Source of the DNA: Ovis canadensis
Lineage: Eukaryota; Chordata; Mammalia; Artiodactyla; Bovidae
Length of the DNA stretch: 64,000 nt
Assembly (NCBI RefSeq): GCF_042477335.2
Contig: NC_091250.1
Coordinates: 127,941,384-128,005,383, forward strand
Direction of reading: 5' to 3'
A program made the translations under genes and the position numbers. The notes under the pieces were generated by a model. The model was not told the origin of the DNA. It saw only the letters and a list, made by a program, of their open reading frames with translations, and ran no database searches. Below, piece after piece: positions 48,301 through 53,521 of this stretch. Numbering within the stretch: the first letter of the stretch is position 1; the number at the start of each line of letters is the position of its first letter.

Positions 48301-49948
48301 ATACCAAGTACACACTCATTTACTAAAAGAGAAACTTCTAGGACTTTAGTCTTTGAAAAGAAAGCAACAGATAATTCTGGATATATTGTATATTAAACTT
48401 AGTTTCTGTGGTTATTGATAATAATGTTATTAACTATACATTTAATATACCCATGGAAGAGTCACCTACTTCATAGCTAAGTTTCACATATTATTGTCCA
48501 CTTCAGTATTCTGACACTTTTTGGAATGAAATGTATTTAAAAAAGTGATGCAGTGTTAGAAACGCAACTTGGGCAACTGTGCTAAGAACTGTAATAATGT
48601 TACAGAGAGGGACTACATAGAGGCATGGAGATACAAGTACGGAGGAAAAAGCTGTAAAATCCCATCTCTAACCTCAAGACCAGTAAAGCATCACGAGTCA
48701 CGTAAGCTTTACATTTTCATCTTCCTGTTCCCAGTTTCGGAAGAGAAGGAAAGAATGAAACTAGTATCTGTTCCTGTCACTACGCTGGGTATTCTTTTTA
48801 CATCTCTCAACCTTTGCAGTAAAAGATGCCGGCACTAAATATCCCCTTTCTGAGGATGGGGACACAGGCTGAGAGAAGTCAAGTAATGGCTCCTGAGTCA
48901 TCAGTTCCTCAATGCTGGGCCAGGCTGTCTGATTCTTCCCACCAGGACAATGTCTTTCAGGGTTTTCCCCTCTCACAAATCAGAGGGTGTCTCACCCGTA
49001 AGCAGGTAAGGCTTGCCAGACCACGAAGACAGTGGCTCTCAAATGAGATGGAGGAGGAGCCTGCAGCGGGAGTTCCGTAGGAGCTACTGATGCTACCCGC
49101 CCCTCCACGTCCCAGCCTAGAACCTGCTCCTCACTTTATACAGAATGATGCCCAAGAGGCTGGGGACGTGAAGAAAATAAAAGTACAGGCTGAGCAGCAC
49201 AGTGGCCATGTGGTCGGGCCTGGCCCTCAGCGCTGGGCCCTTTCTATACTTCCCCGGTGGCTCAGATGGTAAAGAATCTGCCTGCAGTGCCGGAGATCTG
49301 GGTTCAATCCCTGGTTAGAGATCCCCTGGAGAAGGGAAAGGGTACCCACGCCAGTATTCTGGCCTGGAGAATTCCATGGACAGAAGAGCCTGGCAGTTCA
49401 TAGGACTGCTAAGAGTTGGAGACTACTGAGCAACTAAACACACACACACACAAACACACACACAGACACACACACACACACACACACACAGACACAGACA
49501 CACACACAAACACACAGACACACACACAGACACACACACACACACACAATCTGCATTATTAACATTTGTCGCCTAGCCAAAACAAAGTTCTGGTTCAGAA
49601 CCATTTGGGGAAAAAAAAAGTACAAATAAAAAGTAGAAATATTATATAAGCATATTATATAATATTCACTACAAAGATAAACAGCATTAGTTGATGTGTT
49701 AAGGGCCAAAGTATGAAAGAAACTTAATGAATTATTCCTATTCTAAAAAAAATCTATCCAAGTTGATTATTAAGCACAAGTAGCAAAAATAATTTAAACC
49801 TTTACAATAGTTCATCATCTTAAACTTACCTTAGGCCATAGCAAGGCAGAGTGAAGAGCCTGAATAGGGCCAGGAAGACTCTGACGGGAAGCAGGGTGAA
49901 CACATAGAGAAACGCGTCCAGGCACAGAAAGATTCCAAAAACCATGAG
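18149..49948 (-). CDS. TAPT1: TAPT1, transmembrane anterior posterior transformation protein 1 (12 of about 14 coding exons; 5' end outside window)
   Basis: Twelve coding exons on the minus strand join without a frame break into 453 codons and a stop. They match the TAPT1/POD1 family (DUF747-type multipass membrane proteins) from about human residue 111 to the C terminus. Family knowledge: TAPT1 is linked to axial skeletal patterning in mouse, and in human to ciliogenesis and a lethal bone dysplasia; its molecular activity is not settled. Visible in the translation are hydrophobic stretches at about in-window residues 1-35, 55-75, 125-155, 200-215, 225-250 and 295-350. A polar, Ser/Lys-rich tail of about 100 residues follows, ending in CGNRID. 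Joined exon lengths are 119, 163, 136, 98, 70, 81, 110, 60, 69, 77, 161 and 218 bp. The first two exons and promoter are not in the window. Identification is very secure; exact edges were read by eye from splice consensus. Confidence 0.96.
18367..19212. other. TAPT1 intron 13, proximal part
   Basis: Intronic sequence between the last exon's acceptor and the minisatellite. Open frames here are short, and there is no recognised repeat. Confidence 0.5.
19213..19679. repeat. Minisatellite, 92-bp unit, five copies
   Basis: The boundary motif (cgctttgg or cactttgg) recurs at 19213, 19304, 19396, 19488, 19580 and 19672, giving periods of 91-92 bp. Each unit holds gtcaccagctccagga, gtcccctctagagcccc and gatctggatcagcc. 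Copies differ at few positions. It lies in the TAPT1 intron between exons 13 and 14 and accounts for the staggered plus-strand open frames there. Confidence 0.95.
19690..19775 (+). repeat. L2 LINE 3' end fragment
   Basis: Reads tttacctctgtagctccagt, then agcgcctggcataggcac, an L2-like terminal motif next to the 92-bp array. Confidence 0.5.
20197..20425. repeat. GC-rich minisatellite, 37-45-bp unit, six copies
   Basis: The phrase gtccctctcc recurs at 20197, 20235, 20279, 20316, 20355 and 20400. It is followed by a C/G run (cccccgggg) and ggagctctcgg or ggggctctcgg. The array is very GC-rich and G-rich on the minus strand, the TAPT1 sense strand. It sits about 430 bp beyond the exon 13 donor and explains long open frames on both strands. 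Confidence 0.9.
20855..21015 (-). CDS. TAPT1: TAPT1 coding exon 13
   Basis: Minus-strand exon of 161 bp. The acceptor is CGGTTTTAG and the donor is GTGGGT. It encodes [20 protein letters not shown], which ends the last hydrophobic region. A polar tail with [15 protein letters not shown] and [14 protein letters not shown] follows. It ends in phase 1 with a single G. Confidence 0.96.
21478..21650 (+). repeat. MIR SINE
   Basis: Reads gggttcaagtcccgactcca, then gtgtggatctcagtgaattt and cggaacagtgctgggcaca, in the MIR order. It lies in TAPT1 intron 12. Confidence 0.7.
21950..21972. repeat. (TG)n microsatellite
   Basis: About 23 bp of TG repeat directly joined to the 3' end of an inverted Bov-tA. 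Confidence 0.9.
21973..22160 (-). mobile_element. Bov-tA SINE
   Basis: Inverted copy from gtgctcagtggtatccgact to gcagattctttactgtctga; slightly shortened. Confidence 0.9.
22494..22522. repeat. (TG)n microsatellite
   Basis: About 28 bp of TG repeat abutting the 3' end of the next Bov-tA. Confidence 0.9.
22523..22733 (-). mobile_element. Bov-tA SINE, 57 bp from TAPT1 exon 12
   Basis: Inverted copy from gtcacttcagttgtgtccga to gcgccacctgggaagccc. It lies in TAPT1 intron 12, in transcript sense orientation. Confidence 0.94.
22790..22866 (-). CDS. TAPT1: TAPT1 coding exon 12
   Basis: Minus-strand exon of 77 bp. The acceptor is CTGGCTAG and the donor is GTAAGA. It encodes [20 protein letters not shown] then ILFYLG. 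The Leu in FYLG is TTG, where I recall Phe in human TAPT1. The final Gly codon is split GG|G. A Bov-tA SINE lies 57 bp beyond the donor. Confidence 0.95.
23466..23600 (-). mobile_element. Bov-tA SINE, partial
   Basis: Inverted tail and middle (gttgctaagttgcttcagtc ... cctccaggggatctta); the tRNA-like head is absent. Confidence 0.88.
23601..25856. other. TAPT1 intron 11, SINE-free AT-rich sequence
   Basis: About 2.2 kb of AT-rich sequence with no recent SINE. The segment 25370-25575 (gagaaattcctagaactgga, acttccaccaatgtgtgtta) resembles an old L1-type 3' end. Nothing else is recognised. Confidence 0.5.
25857..25925 (-). CDS. TAPT1: TAPT1 coding exon 11
   Basis: Minus-strand exon of 69 bp, 23 codons. 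The acceptor is CTGTCCAG and the donor is GTAAGT. It encodes [20 protein letters not shown] followed by AVL. Both ends are in phase 0, and the start of a hydrophobic helix lies at its end. Confidence 0.95.
26458..26517 (-). CDS. TAPT1: TAPT1 coding exon 10
   Basis: Minus-strand exon of 60 bp, exactly 20 codons. The acceptor is TGTCTTTAG and the donor is GTAAGC. It encodes [20 protein letters not shown]. Both ends are in phase 0, so skipping it would keep the frame. Confidence 0.95.
26518..27689. other. TAPT1 intron 9, distal half, nothing recognised
   Basis: About 1.2 kb of AT-rich intron with short open frames on both strands and no named repeat. Confidence 0.45.
27699..27818 (-). mobile_element. 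Bov-tA SINE, headless, with target-site duplication
   Basis: It holds the inverted tail and middle (gtgaagtcgctcagtcgtgt ... gttgccatt). The 9-bp sequence tcagtctat flanks it at 27690-27698 and 27819-27827, so it inserted already truncated. Confidence 0.92.
28052..28161 (-). CDS. TAPT1: TAPT1 coding exon 9
   Basis: Minus-strand exon of 110 bp. The acceptor is CTTTATAG and the donor is GTATGT. It encodes [20 protein letters not shown], then [16 protein letters not shown]. It is a hydrophobic, strongly family-like segment and ends in phase 0. Confidence 0.96.
28162..28924. other. TAPT1 intron 8, nothing recognised
   Basis: About 760 bp with short open frames on the minus strand; no splice context and no recognised repeat. 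Confidence 0.45.
28925..29010 (+). repeat. MIR fragment
   Basis: Reads tagctccgccactgactagc, then ccagtttcctcctctgc, the MIR core and following motif. Confidence 0.65.
29088..29285 (-). mobile_element. Bov-tA SINE
   Basis: Inverted copy from cgctcagccgtgtccgactt to tttaccactggcgccatgct, about 200 bp from TAPT1 exon 8. Confidence 0.92.
29490..29570 (-). CDS. TAPT1: TAPT1 coding exon 8
   Basis: Minus-strand exon of 81 bp. The acceptor is TTTTTTTCAG and the donor is GTAAGG. It encodes [20 protein letters not shown] followed by QFSWNP, with a short hydrophobic helix in the middle. Its last G opens the Asp codon completed by the next exon. Confidence 0.96.
30351..30573 (-). mobile_element. BovB/RTE 3' fragment
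   Basis: Inverted copy starting ttcagttcagttcagttcag, through catcgagtcagtgatgccat, to ttttccaatgagtcaactct. It is well preserved. Confidence 0.93.
31205..31326 (+). mobile_element. Bov-tA SINE, partial
   Basis: ggagaaggcaatggtatccc to gacatgactgaagtgactca; the head is missing. Confidence 0.88.
31330..32159. other. TAPT1 intron 7, nothing recognised
   Basis: About 830 bp of AT-rich intron with no named repeat and no open frame of note. Confidence 0.45.
32160..32570 (-). repeat. Degenerate L1-type 3' sequence
   Basis: Reads tctggtctcttttcactcag, then gttctaacggctgagcagtg and ggcatttatgtatctgcttt. These resemble the common L1 region around tattccattgtatgg, but strongly diverged. Confidence 0.45.
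33040..33145 (+). repeat. MIR SINE fragment
   Basis: Reads gggtgaccctgagtgagtca, then cagtttacacatctgtaaaa and tgga, the MIR core in sense. Confidence 0.7.
33170..33295. repeat. Imperfect 125-bp palindrome
   Basis: The left arm (33171-33204) and right arm (33261-33294) both read as taataaataat ... ggcatttgtatag on opposite strands, with few mismatches. Inside, agtatggta and taccatact form a perfect 9-bp stem with an 8-base loop. It lies 188 bp from TAPT1 exon 7. Confidence 0.85.
33484..33553 (-). CDS. TAPT1: TAPT1 coding exon 7
   Basis: Minus-strand exon of 70 bp. The acceptor is CTTTCAG and the donor is GTAGGT. It encodes [18 protein letters not shown] then QMSNS, a polar lysine-rich loop. 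The Asp codon at its end is split G|AT. Only about 186 bp of intron separate it from exon 6. Confidence 0.96.
33740..33837 (-). CDS. TAPT1: TAPT1 coding exon 6
   Basis: Minus-strand exon of 98 bp. The acceptor is ACTGCTAG and the donor is GTAAGT. It encodes [20 protein letters not shown] followed by [12 protein letters not shown]. It continues the hydrophobic segment opened in the previous exon and ends in phase 0. Confidence 0.96.
33838..35089. other. TAPT1 intron 5, distal part
   Basis: About 1.25 kb. The segment 34095-34200 (ggtgagttctggaggacagc, gcttgggaaacgggat) resembles an L2 3' end. The remainder shows nothing recognised. Confidence 0.45.
35090..35490. mobile_element. MER2/Tigger DNA transposon remnant
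   Basis: The left part reads agcggacccctgagcaacat and gactgcatgggtccacttac. The right end (tgtgttcaaggacta) is decayed. A Bov-tA is inserted inside. It lies in TAPT1 intron 5. Confidence 0.65.
35219..35452 (-). mobile_element. Bov-tA SINE
   Basis: Inverted copy from gctatttagctgctaagttg to gagcaaccagatgaagcccc, inserted into the MER2 remnant. Confidence 0.92.
35637..35772 (-). CDS. TAPT1: TAPT1 coding exon 5
   Basis: Minus-strand exon of 136 bp. The acceptor is CTTTAG. The donor is a weak GTATCC after GTC-T, so the Phe codon is split T|TT. It encodes [19 protein letters not shown], then a basic linker (EPKERRRAH), then the start of a membrane helix (HFFMAVLYV). The residue before PHFF is Ala, where I recall Ile in human. 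Confidence 0.94.
36295..36530 (+). repeat. L2 LINE 3' region
   Basis: Reads ggaatgtcacattctgagac, then catcacggtatttatcactg and gaagtattgattaaacattt, in the L2 3' order. Confidence 0.6.
36545..36735 (-). repeat. MIR SINE
   Basis: Inverted MIR order: tctccatctcacaggcgaca, gagtcactcagcagctggcc, then ggataaccaggattgg. Confidence 0.6.
36736..37317. other. TAPT1 intron 4 with a 114-codon open frame, not supported as a gene
   Basis: The plus-strand frame 36824-37168 has no recognisable domain and lies antisense within an intron. No other feature is seen. Confidence 0.45.
37318..37787 (+). mobile_element. BovB/RTE 3' fragment, about 0.47 kb
   Basis: gacatgactttgcccacaaa to gcgactgagctgaactgagt. 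It encodes a broken C-terminal part of the BovB protein ([20 protein letters not shown]). Confidence 0.94.
38506..38668 (-). CDS. TAPT1: TAPT1 coding exon 4
   Basis: Minus-strand exon of 163 bp. The acceptor is CTGTTTCAG and the donor is GTGAG. It encodes [14 protein letters not shown], then a hydrophobic stretch ([17 protein letters not shown]), then [19 protein letters not shown]. It ends in phase 0. Its flank is GC-rich (about 38390-38500), unlike the AT-rich surroundings. Confidence 0.96.
39030..39370. repeat. Degenerate L1-type 3' sequence
   Basis: Reads gtgttccactgcgtggatgc, then ccttttgcaactataaacca and gctgtaccaatttacacttg. It is strongly diverged from the L1 motif order. Confidence 0.45.
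39528..39750. mobile_element. MER2/Tigger DNA transposon remnant
   Basis: The left end (cagctgccccttgaataaca) and tgggtttgaactgtacgggt, then tttttttcaataaatac, are typical. The right end is missing or decayed (ccccaaccctcaggggct). Confidence 0.7.
39751..41277. other. TAPT1 intron 3, no gene recognised
   Basis: About 1.5 kb with moderate GC and several overlapping short frames on both strands. None shows a domain or splice context, and I name no repeat. Confidence 0.45.
41278..41475 (+). mobile_element. Bov-tA SINE
   Basis: Begins ggcttccctggtggctcaga and ends gacgtgactgaactgaacca. Confidence 0.93.
41640..41850 (-). repeat. MIR SINE
   Basis: Inverted order: cacagtaaccttatgagatc, aacaagtggcagagccagga, then ctgactcttggcctctggct. 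Confidence 0.65.
41851..43778. other. TAPT1 intron 3, SINE-free stretch
   Basis: About 1.9 kb of mostly AT-rich intron without recent SINEs. No gene or repeat recognised. Confidence 0.5.
43779..43844 (-). other. Candidate cryptic or poison exon in TAPT1 intron 3
   Basis: On the minus strand, a long CT-rich tract ending AAATCAG is followed by 66 nt and then a GTGAGTAAA donor. In the TAPT1 phase left by exon 3 the segment would read into a TAG after about ten codons. I know of no such exon in TAPT1, so this is a sequence-based suggestion only. Confidence 0.25.
43845..45635. other. TAPT1 intron 3, nothing recognised
   Basis: About 1.8 kb, AT-rich apart from a purine-rich patch near 43855-43990. 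No gene or named repeat seen. Confidence 0.45.
45636..45749 (-). mobile_element. CHR-type SINE, short
   Basis: Reads gttttgggctgcagctagag, then gttccctgaccggggaccaa, and ends actaccaggaagtccc. Confidence 0.8.
45750..47659. other. TAPT1 intron 3, SINE-free stretch
   Basis: About 1.9 kb without recent SINEs, a gene or a repeat that I can name. Confidence 0.5.
47660..48246 (+). mobile_element. BovB/RTE 3' fragment, about 0.59 kb
   Basis: It runs from agtggaaacagtgtcagact to ctgagctgaactgaactgaa. Frames carry [20 protein letters not shown] and [20 protein letters not shown], the BovB C-terminal region. A short deletion is present near 48150 relative to the other copies. It is antisense to TAPT1. 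Confidence 0.95.
48775..48900 (-). repeat. MIR fragment
   Basis: Reads cccctttctgaggatgggga, then cacaggctgagagaagtcaa, the inverted MIR core. Confidence 0.6.
49244..49438 (+). mobile_element. Bov-tA SINE
   Basis: Begins acttccccggtggctcagat and ends agactactgagcaactaaac, joined directly to a CA repeat. It lies about 390 bp from TAPT1 exon 3. Confidence 0.92.
49439..49548. repeat. (CA)n microsatellite with CAGA and CAAA interruptions
   Basis: About 110 bp of CA repeats, interrupted by aaacac and agacac steps, directly following the 3' end of a Bov-tA. Confidence 0.95.
49830..49948 (-). CDS. TAPT1: TAPT1 coding exon 3 (first in window)
   Basis: Minus-strand exon of 119 bp. It starts in phase 0 after a CAATCCAG acceptor and ends in AAG before a GTAAGT donor. 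It encodes a very hydrophobic segment starting [17 protein letters not shown] and ending LPCYGLR, a predicted membrane-embedded pair of helices. The final Arg codon is split AG|G with the next exon. Exon numbering assumes two upstream exons, as in human. Confidence 0.95.
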
Positions 49949-50559
49949 CTGGATTGTAAAAGGAGAGAGGAACATAAAAGACAGAATGCAAAACAAATTG
50001 TTCTTTAAAATATTGTAGATGAAAATTTCAAACAGTCAAGGAATTTCTAAACTTGGTAGCAAATTCATTTCTCATAACTTAGCTATGGGAATAACAAGCT
50101 AACAGTTCTCCTTGTCGAAAATGAGCCATATTCTAATAAAAGATTCCTTTTCAAAATGCAAGCTTGTAGTTCTTCTTCTGGAGCCTTTGGTTTATCATCT
50201 ACACAAGTCAATTATTCAAAAGACAAGTCACCCTCAACCACAACTATGCGACATCTGACGTAGCTCTCTGGGTACCTCCTCAAGCTGCAGAGATGCTATA
50301 GAAAACCTTTCAGATGAAACTTAAACTCTAACTTTAAAGTAAAGATATTACTTATTTTAATACAATTTTAGGTACACTTGAACTTGCTGTGCAAAGAAGT
50401 TATTATTTCTCACTGGAGGAGTAGCTGTTAATGTCTGCACCTCTTCTTTCTTGTGTGCTTGTCACATCCTTCCTGTTTCCGGTGATACTGTACACTTTCA
50501 TCTGTTACATTTAGGACTATATTTCTTGCTCTCCACACTTCATGGCAAACAAGGGAAAA
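49949..50559. other. TAPT1 intron upstream of exon 3, nothing recognised
   Basis: About 600 bp of AT-rich intron with no named element. Confidence 0.45.
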
Positions 50560-51155
50560 AGTGGAAGCAGTGGCAGATTCTATTTTCTTGGGCTACAAAA
50601 TCACTGCAGATTGTGACTACAGGCATGAAATCAAAAGACGCTTGCTCCTTGGAAGAAAAGCTATGACAAACCTAGACAGTGTATTAAAAAGCAGAGACTC
50701 TGCTTATGATAAAGGTCCATATAGTCAAAGCTGTGGTTTTTCCAGTAGTTATGTATGGATGTGAGAGTTGGACCATAAAGAAGCCTGACTGTTAAAGAAC
50801 TTATGCTTTCGAATTGTGGTGCTGGAGAAGACTCTTGAGAGTCCCTTGGCCTGCAAAGAGACCAAATCAGTCAAACCTAAAGAAAATCAACCCTGAATAT
50901 TCATTAGAAGGACTGAAGCTGAAGCTCCAATACTTTGGCCACCTGATGAGAAAAGCGGACTCACTGGAAAAGACCCTGACGCTGAGGCAAAAGGAGAAGG
51001 GAGTGGCAGAGGATGAGATGTTGTTTCGACAGCATCACCGACTCAATGGACATGAATCTGAGCAAACTGCGGGAGACAGTGGAGAACAGAGAAGCCTGGA
51101 GTGTTGCAGTCCACTGGGTCGCAAAGAGTTGGACATGAGTTAGCGACTAAACGAC
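50560..51155 (+). mobile_element. BovB/RTE 3' fragment, about 0.6 kb
   Basis: It runs from gtggaagcagtggcagattc to gacatgagttagcgactaaa. It is more diverged than the other long copies. Frames show [20 protein letters not shown] and [20 protein letters not shown]. Confidence 0.93.
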
Positions 51156-51370
51156 AGTATTTCACAGAGGGAGGGTAGAATCTTGTGATGCCTTAGCAAA
51201 TAGCCACACCCAGGCTGCTAACCTGTACTATTTCAAGAGGGGTGACTTTCTGTACATTTGACACACAGACATGGTATGATGTACACACCCTCACACACAA
51301 CACTCCATGTATTCTTAGTCAATAAACTGACCTCCAGAAACGTACTAAGTAGCTAACATGCACACCGTTA

Positions 51371-51690
51371 CTGGAAGAGCTGCAATACGTTCCCCACAAT
51401 TCATATGCTGAGGGCCTGACCACAGCCCTCCCTCCCCACATCTCAGAATGTGGCTGTATTTGGAGTGGGGGCTCTTTAAAGAGGGAATCAAGTTAAAATG
51501 AGGTCGTGAGGATGGCCCTTATCCAGCATGACTGGTGCGTCCCTGTAGGAGCTGTTAGTAGGCAGACACACACAGGGAAGATGATATGGCACGGATCAGA
51601 CGGAGTACACAAGCAAGGGGAGAGGCCTCAGAAGACACCAACTGTGATGACCCTTCCATCCTGGGTCTTCTGACCAGACTGAAATCGTCT
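51371..51690 (+). repeat. Ancient mammalian interspersed repeat, class not assigned
   Basis: Reads tctcagaatgtggctgtatt, then aagttaaaatgaggtcgtga and cttatccagcatgactggtg. The motif order is common in mammals, but I cannot name the family safely. Confidence 0.55.
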
Positions 51691-52545
51691 CTTAAAGAAT
51701 CAGACTTTCTGTTAGAGAACAGTCATCCTTCTTAGGCTTAGAGAAACTTGTTTTAGCATTGCTTCTCATCTATGGCAAGCAACAGTAACAAAAGTCTAAG
51801 GGTCTTCCCATCCCATTTTAAATCAGCCCAGGAAGCAAAAATATCCCCACCCCTGCACGCTCAGCATCTAGGGACCACCGGAGCTATCGCGACACCAGAT
51901 CACAGTGTGAAAATGGAAGGAAGCAAGCGGCTGTGATCAAAGACACTTCGACTGGGGGCCAGGAAAGAACCCAGCTATGCCTTTCAGGGTTCAGAAATGT
52001 ACCAAGCGACTCCACTCCTGTACCTACTGCTCAGGCGTTAGGTCTGTTCACAAAGCACAGCATTCTTTTAAATCCTTTGCAAACGATAATGAGAAAATGT
52101 CCTTAAAAGACAATAAACAAGATGTGACCCTGAGAACAGTTACCCTTGAGGGAGGGAGAGGAATCCCTGGGCGACCTGATGGGCACTCCAGGGCGTCTGG
52201 TTTAATCTACCTGGTGACCCAGGTGTCTGGGTGGCTGTGGCAAGAGGGACTCCCATGTCCTTGGGCCTCTGGGCGTGCGGCATTGAGTGCTGATTGCTTC
52301 ATCCCTGTCAGCTCCTGAGCTGCTGAGTTTCGGCCCTGCTCGGCACACCAGGAAGCCACAGTTTTGGCGGCTGGACCCTGGCCTAGGGCTGCACGTTGGA
52401 GTGCAGGAGCTGGCCTGCGCGCTGCGGCTGTCTACCCCCGAGCCCCGCAGGTTTGAAGCCGTGTGAGCGCAGCAAAAGATCTCAGGCCCAGTTTTTGCTA
52501 GGTATAGAAGGCAGCGTGCTTTGGCATCTTGATAAAATGTTGTAG
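51691..52545. other. Inferred TAPT1 intron, no gene recognised
   Basis: About 850 bp. A 113-codon plus frame (51977-52318) and a 121-codon minus frame (52202-52567) overlap, and neither shows a domain. Confidence 0.45.
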
Positions 52546-52757
52546 ACTGTTGTGGTTGCTTAGTCACTCAGTCGTATCTGACTCTTCGCGACCCTATGGG
52601 CGGTAGCCTGCCAGGCTCCTCTGTCCGTGGGATTTCACAGGCAACAGTACTGGAGTGGATTGCCATTTCCTTCTCCAGCGGATCTCCCCGACCCAGGGAC
52701 TGAACCTGAGTCTTCACTGCAGGCAGATTCTTTACCCTTGAGTCACCACGGAAGCCC
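52546..52757 (-). mobile_element. Bov-tA SINE with target-site duplication
   Basis: Inverted copy from gttgcttagtcactcagtcg to gagtcaccacggaagccc. The 10-bp sequence cttgataaaa flanks it at 52528-52537 and 52760-52769. Confidence 0.94.
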
Positions 52758-53304
52758 ACCTTGATAAAACAGACAAGGATTATGATTTACTTTTCATTGG
52801 CATCAAATAACCACAAGGCAGTCACGGAGTCTGAAGCAATGGCTGATGAAATTGTCCCTAAAATGTGCAAGGTGTTAACTACAAACCAGAGAGACTGGTG
52901 TCATATGCCACCCTCTGTCTCCCTTCTGAGAAACAAAAATCTCCTTTAAATGTCACTGGAAAGGTCAAAATGAATACAGTGGGGTGGCTAAAATCAAAGC
53001 AGCATGATGCTGCTGGAATCCATCTCGACCGTGGGTGCACACCCGTCTAACCAGGTGGTAGTCACATCACGGTGAGCCTGGGTCCCTGTCTCTAGCTCGC
53101 CCTGTCCCCATTTCTCTCCTACTCCAGTTCCATGCACCCACCCCCGCACCACTTTACCCATCTTGCAGAAGGTGATAAATTATGTATGTCTAAGTTATAA
53201 CTATCTCTTGCCTTAGCTGTGTCTGAGCTTTACGGGGTGGTGGAGGGGGAAGCATTATAAACATGTCATCTCTCTGAACCAGCAATTATATGAATTTTTT
53301 AAAA

Positions 53305-53513
53305 AAAGTGAAGTCGCTCAGTCGTGTCCAACTCTTTGCGACCCCATGGACTTGTAGCCTACCAGGCTCCTCCGTCCATGGGATTTTCCAGGCAAGAGTA
53401 CTGGAGTGGGTTGCCATTTCCTTCTCCAGGGGATCTTCCCAACCCAGGGATCGAACCCAGGTCTTCTGCCTTGCAGGCAGATTCTCTACCAGCTGAGCCA
53501 CCAGGGAAGCCCA
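53305..53513 (-). mobile_element. Bov-tA SINE with target-site duplication
   Basis: Inverted, well-preserved copy from gtgaagtcgctcagtcgtgt to gagccaccagggaagccc. The 10-bp sequence caattatatg flanks it at 53283-53292 and 53512-53521, with an A run before the tail. Confidence 0.95.
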
Positions 53514-53521
53514 ATTATATG

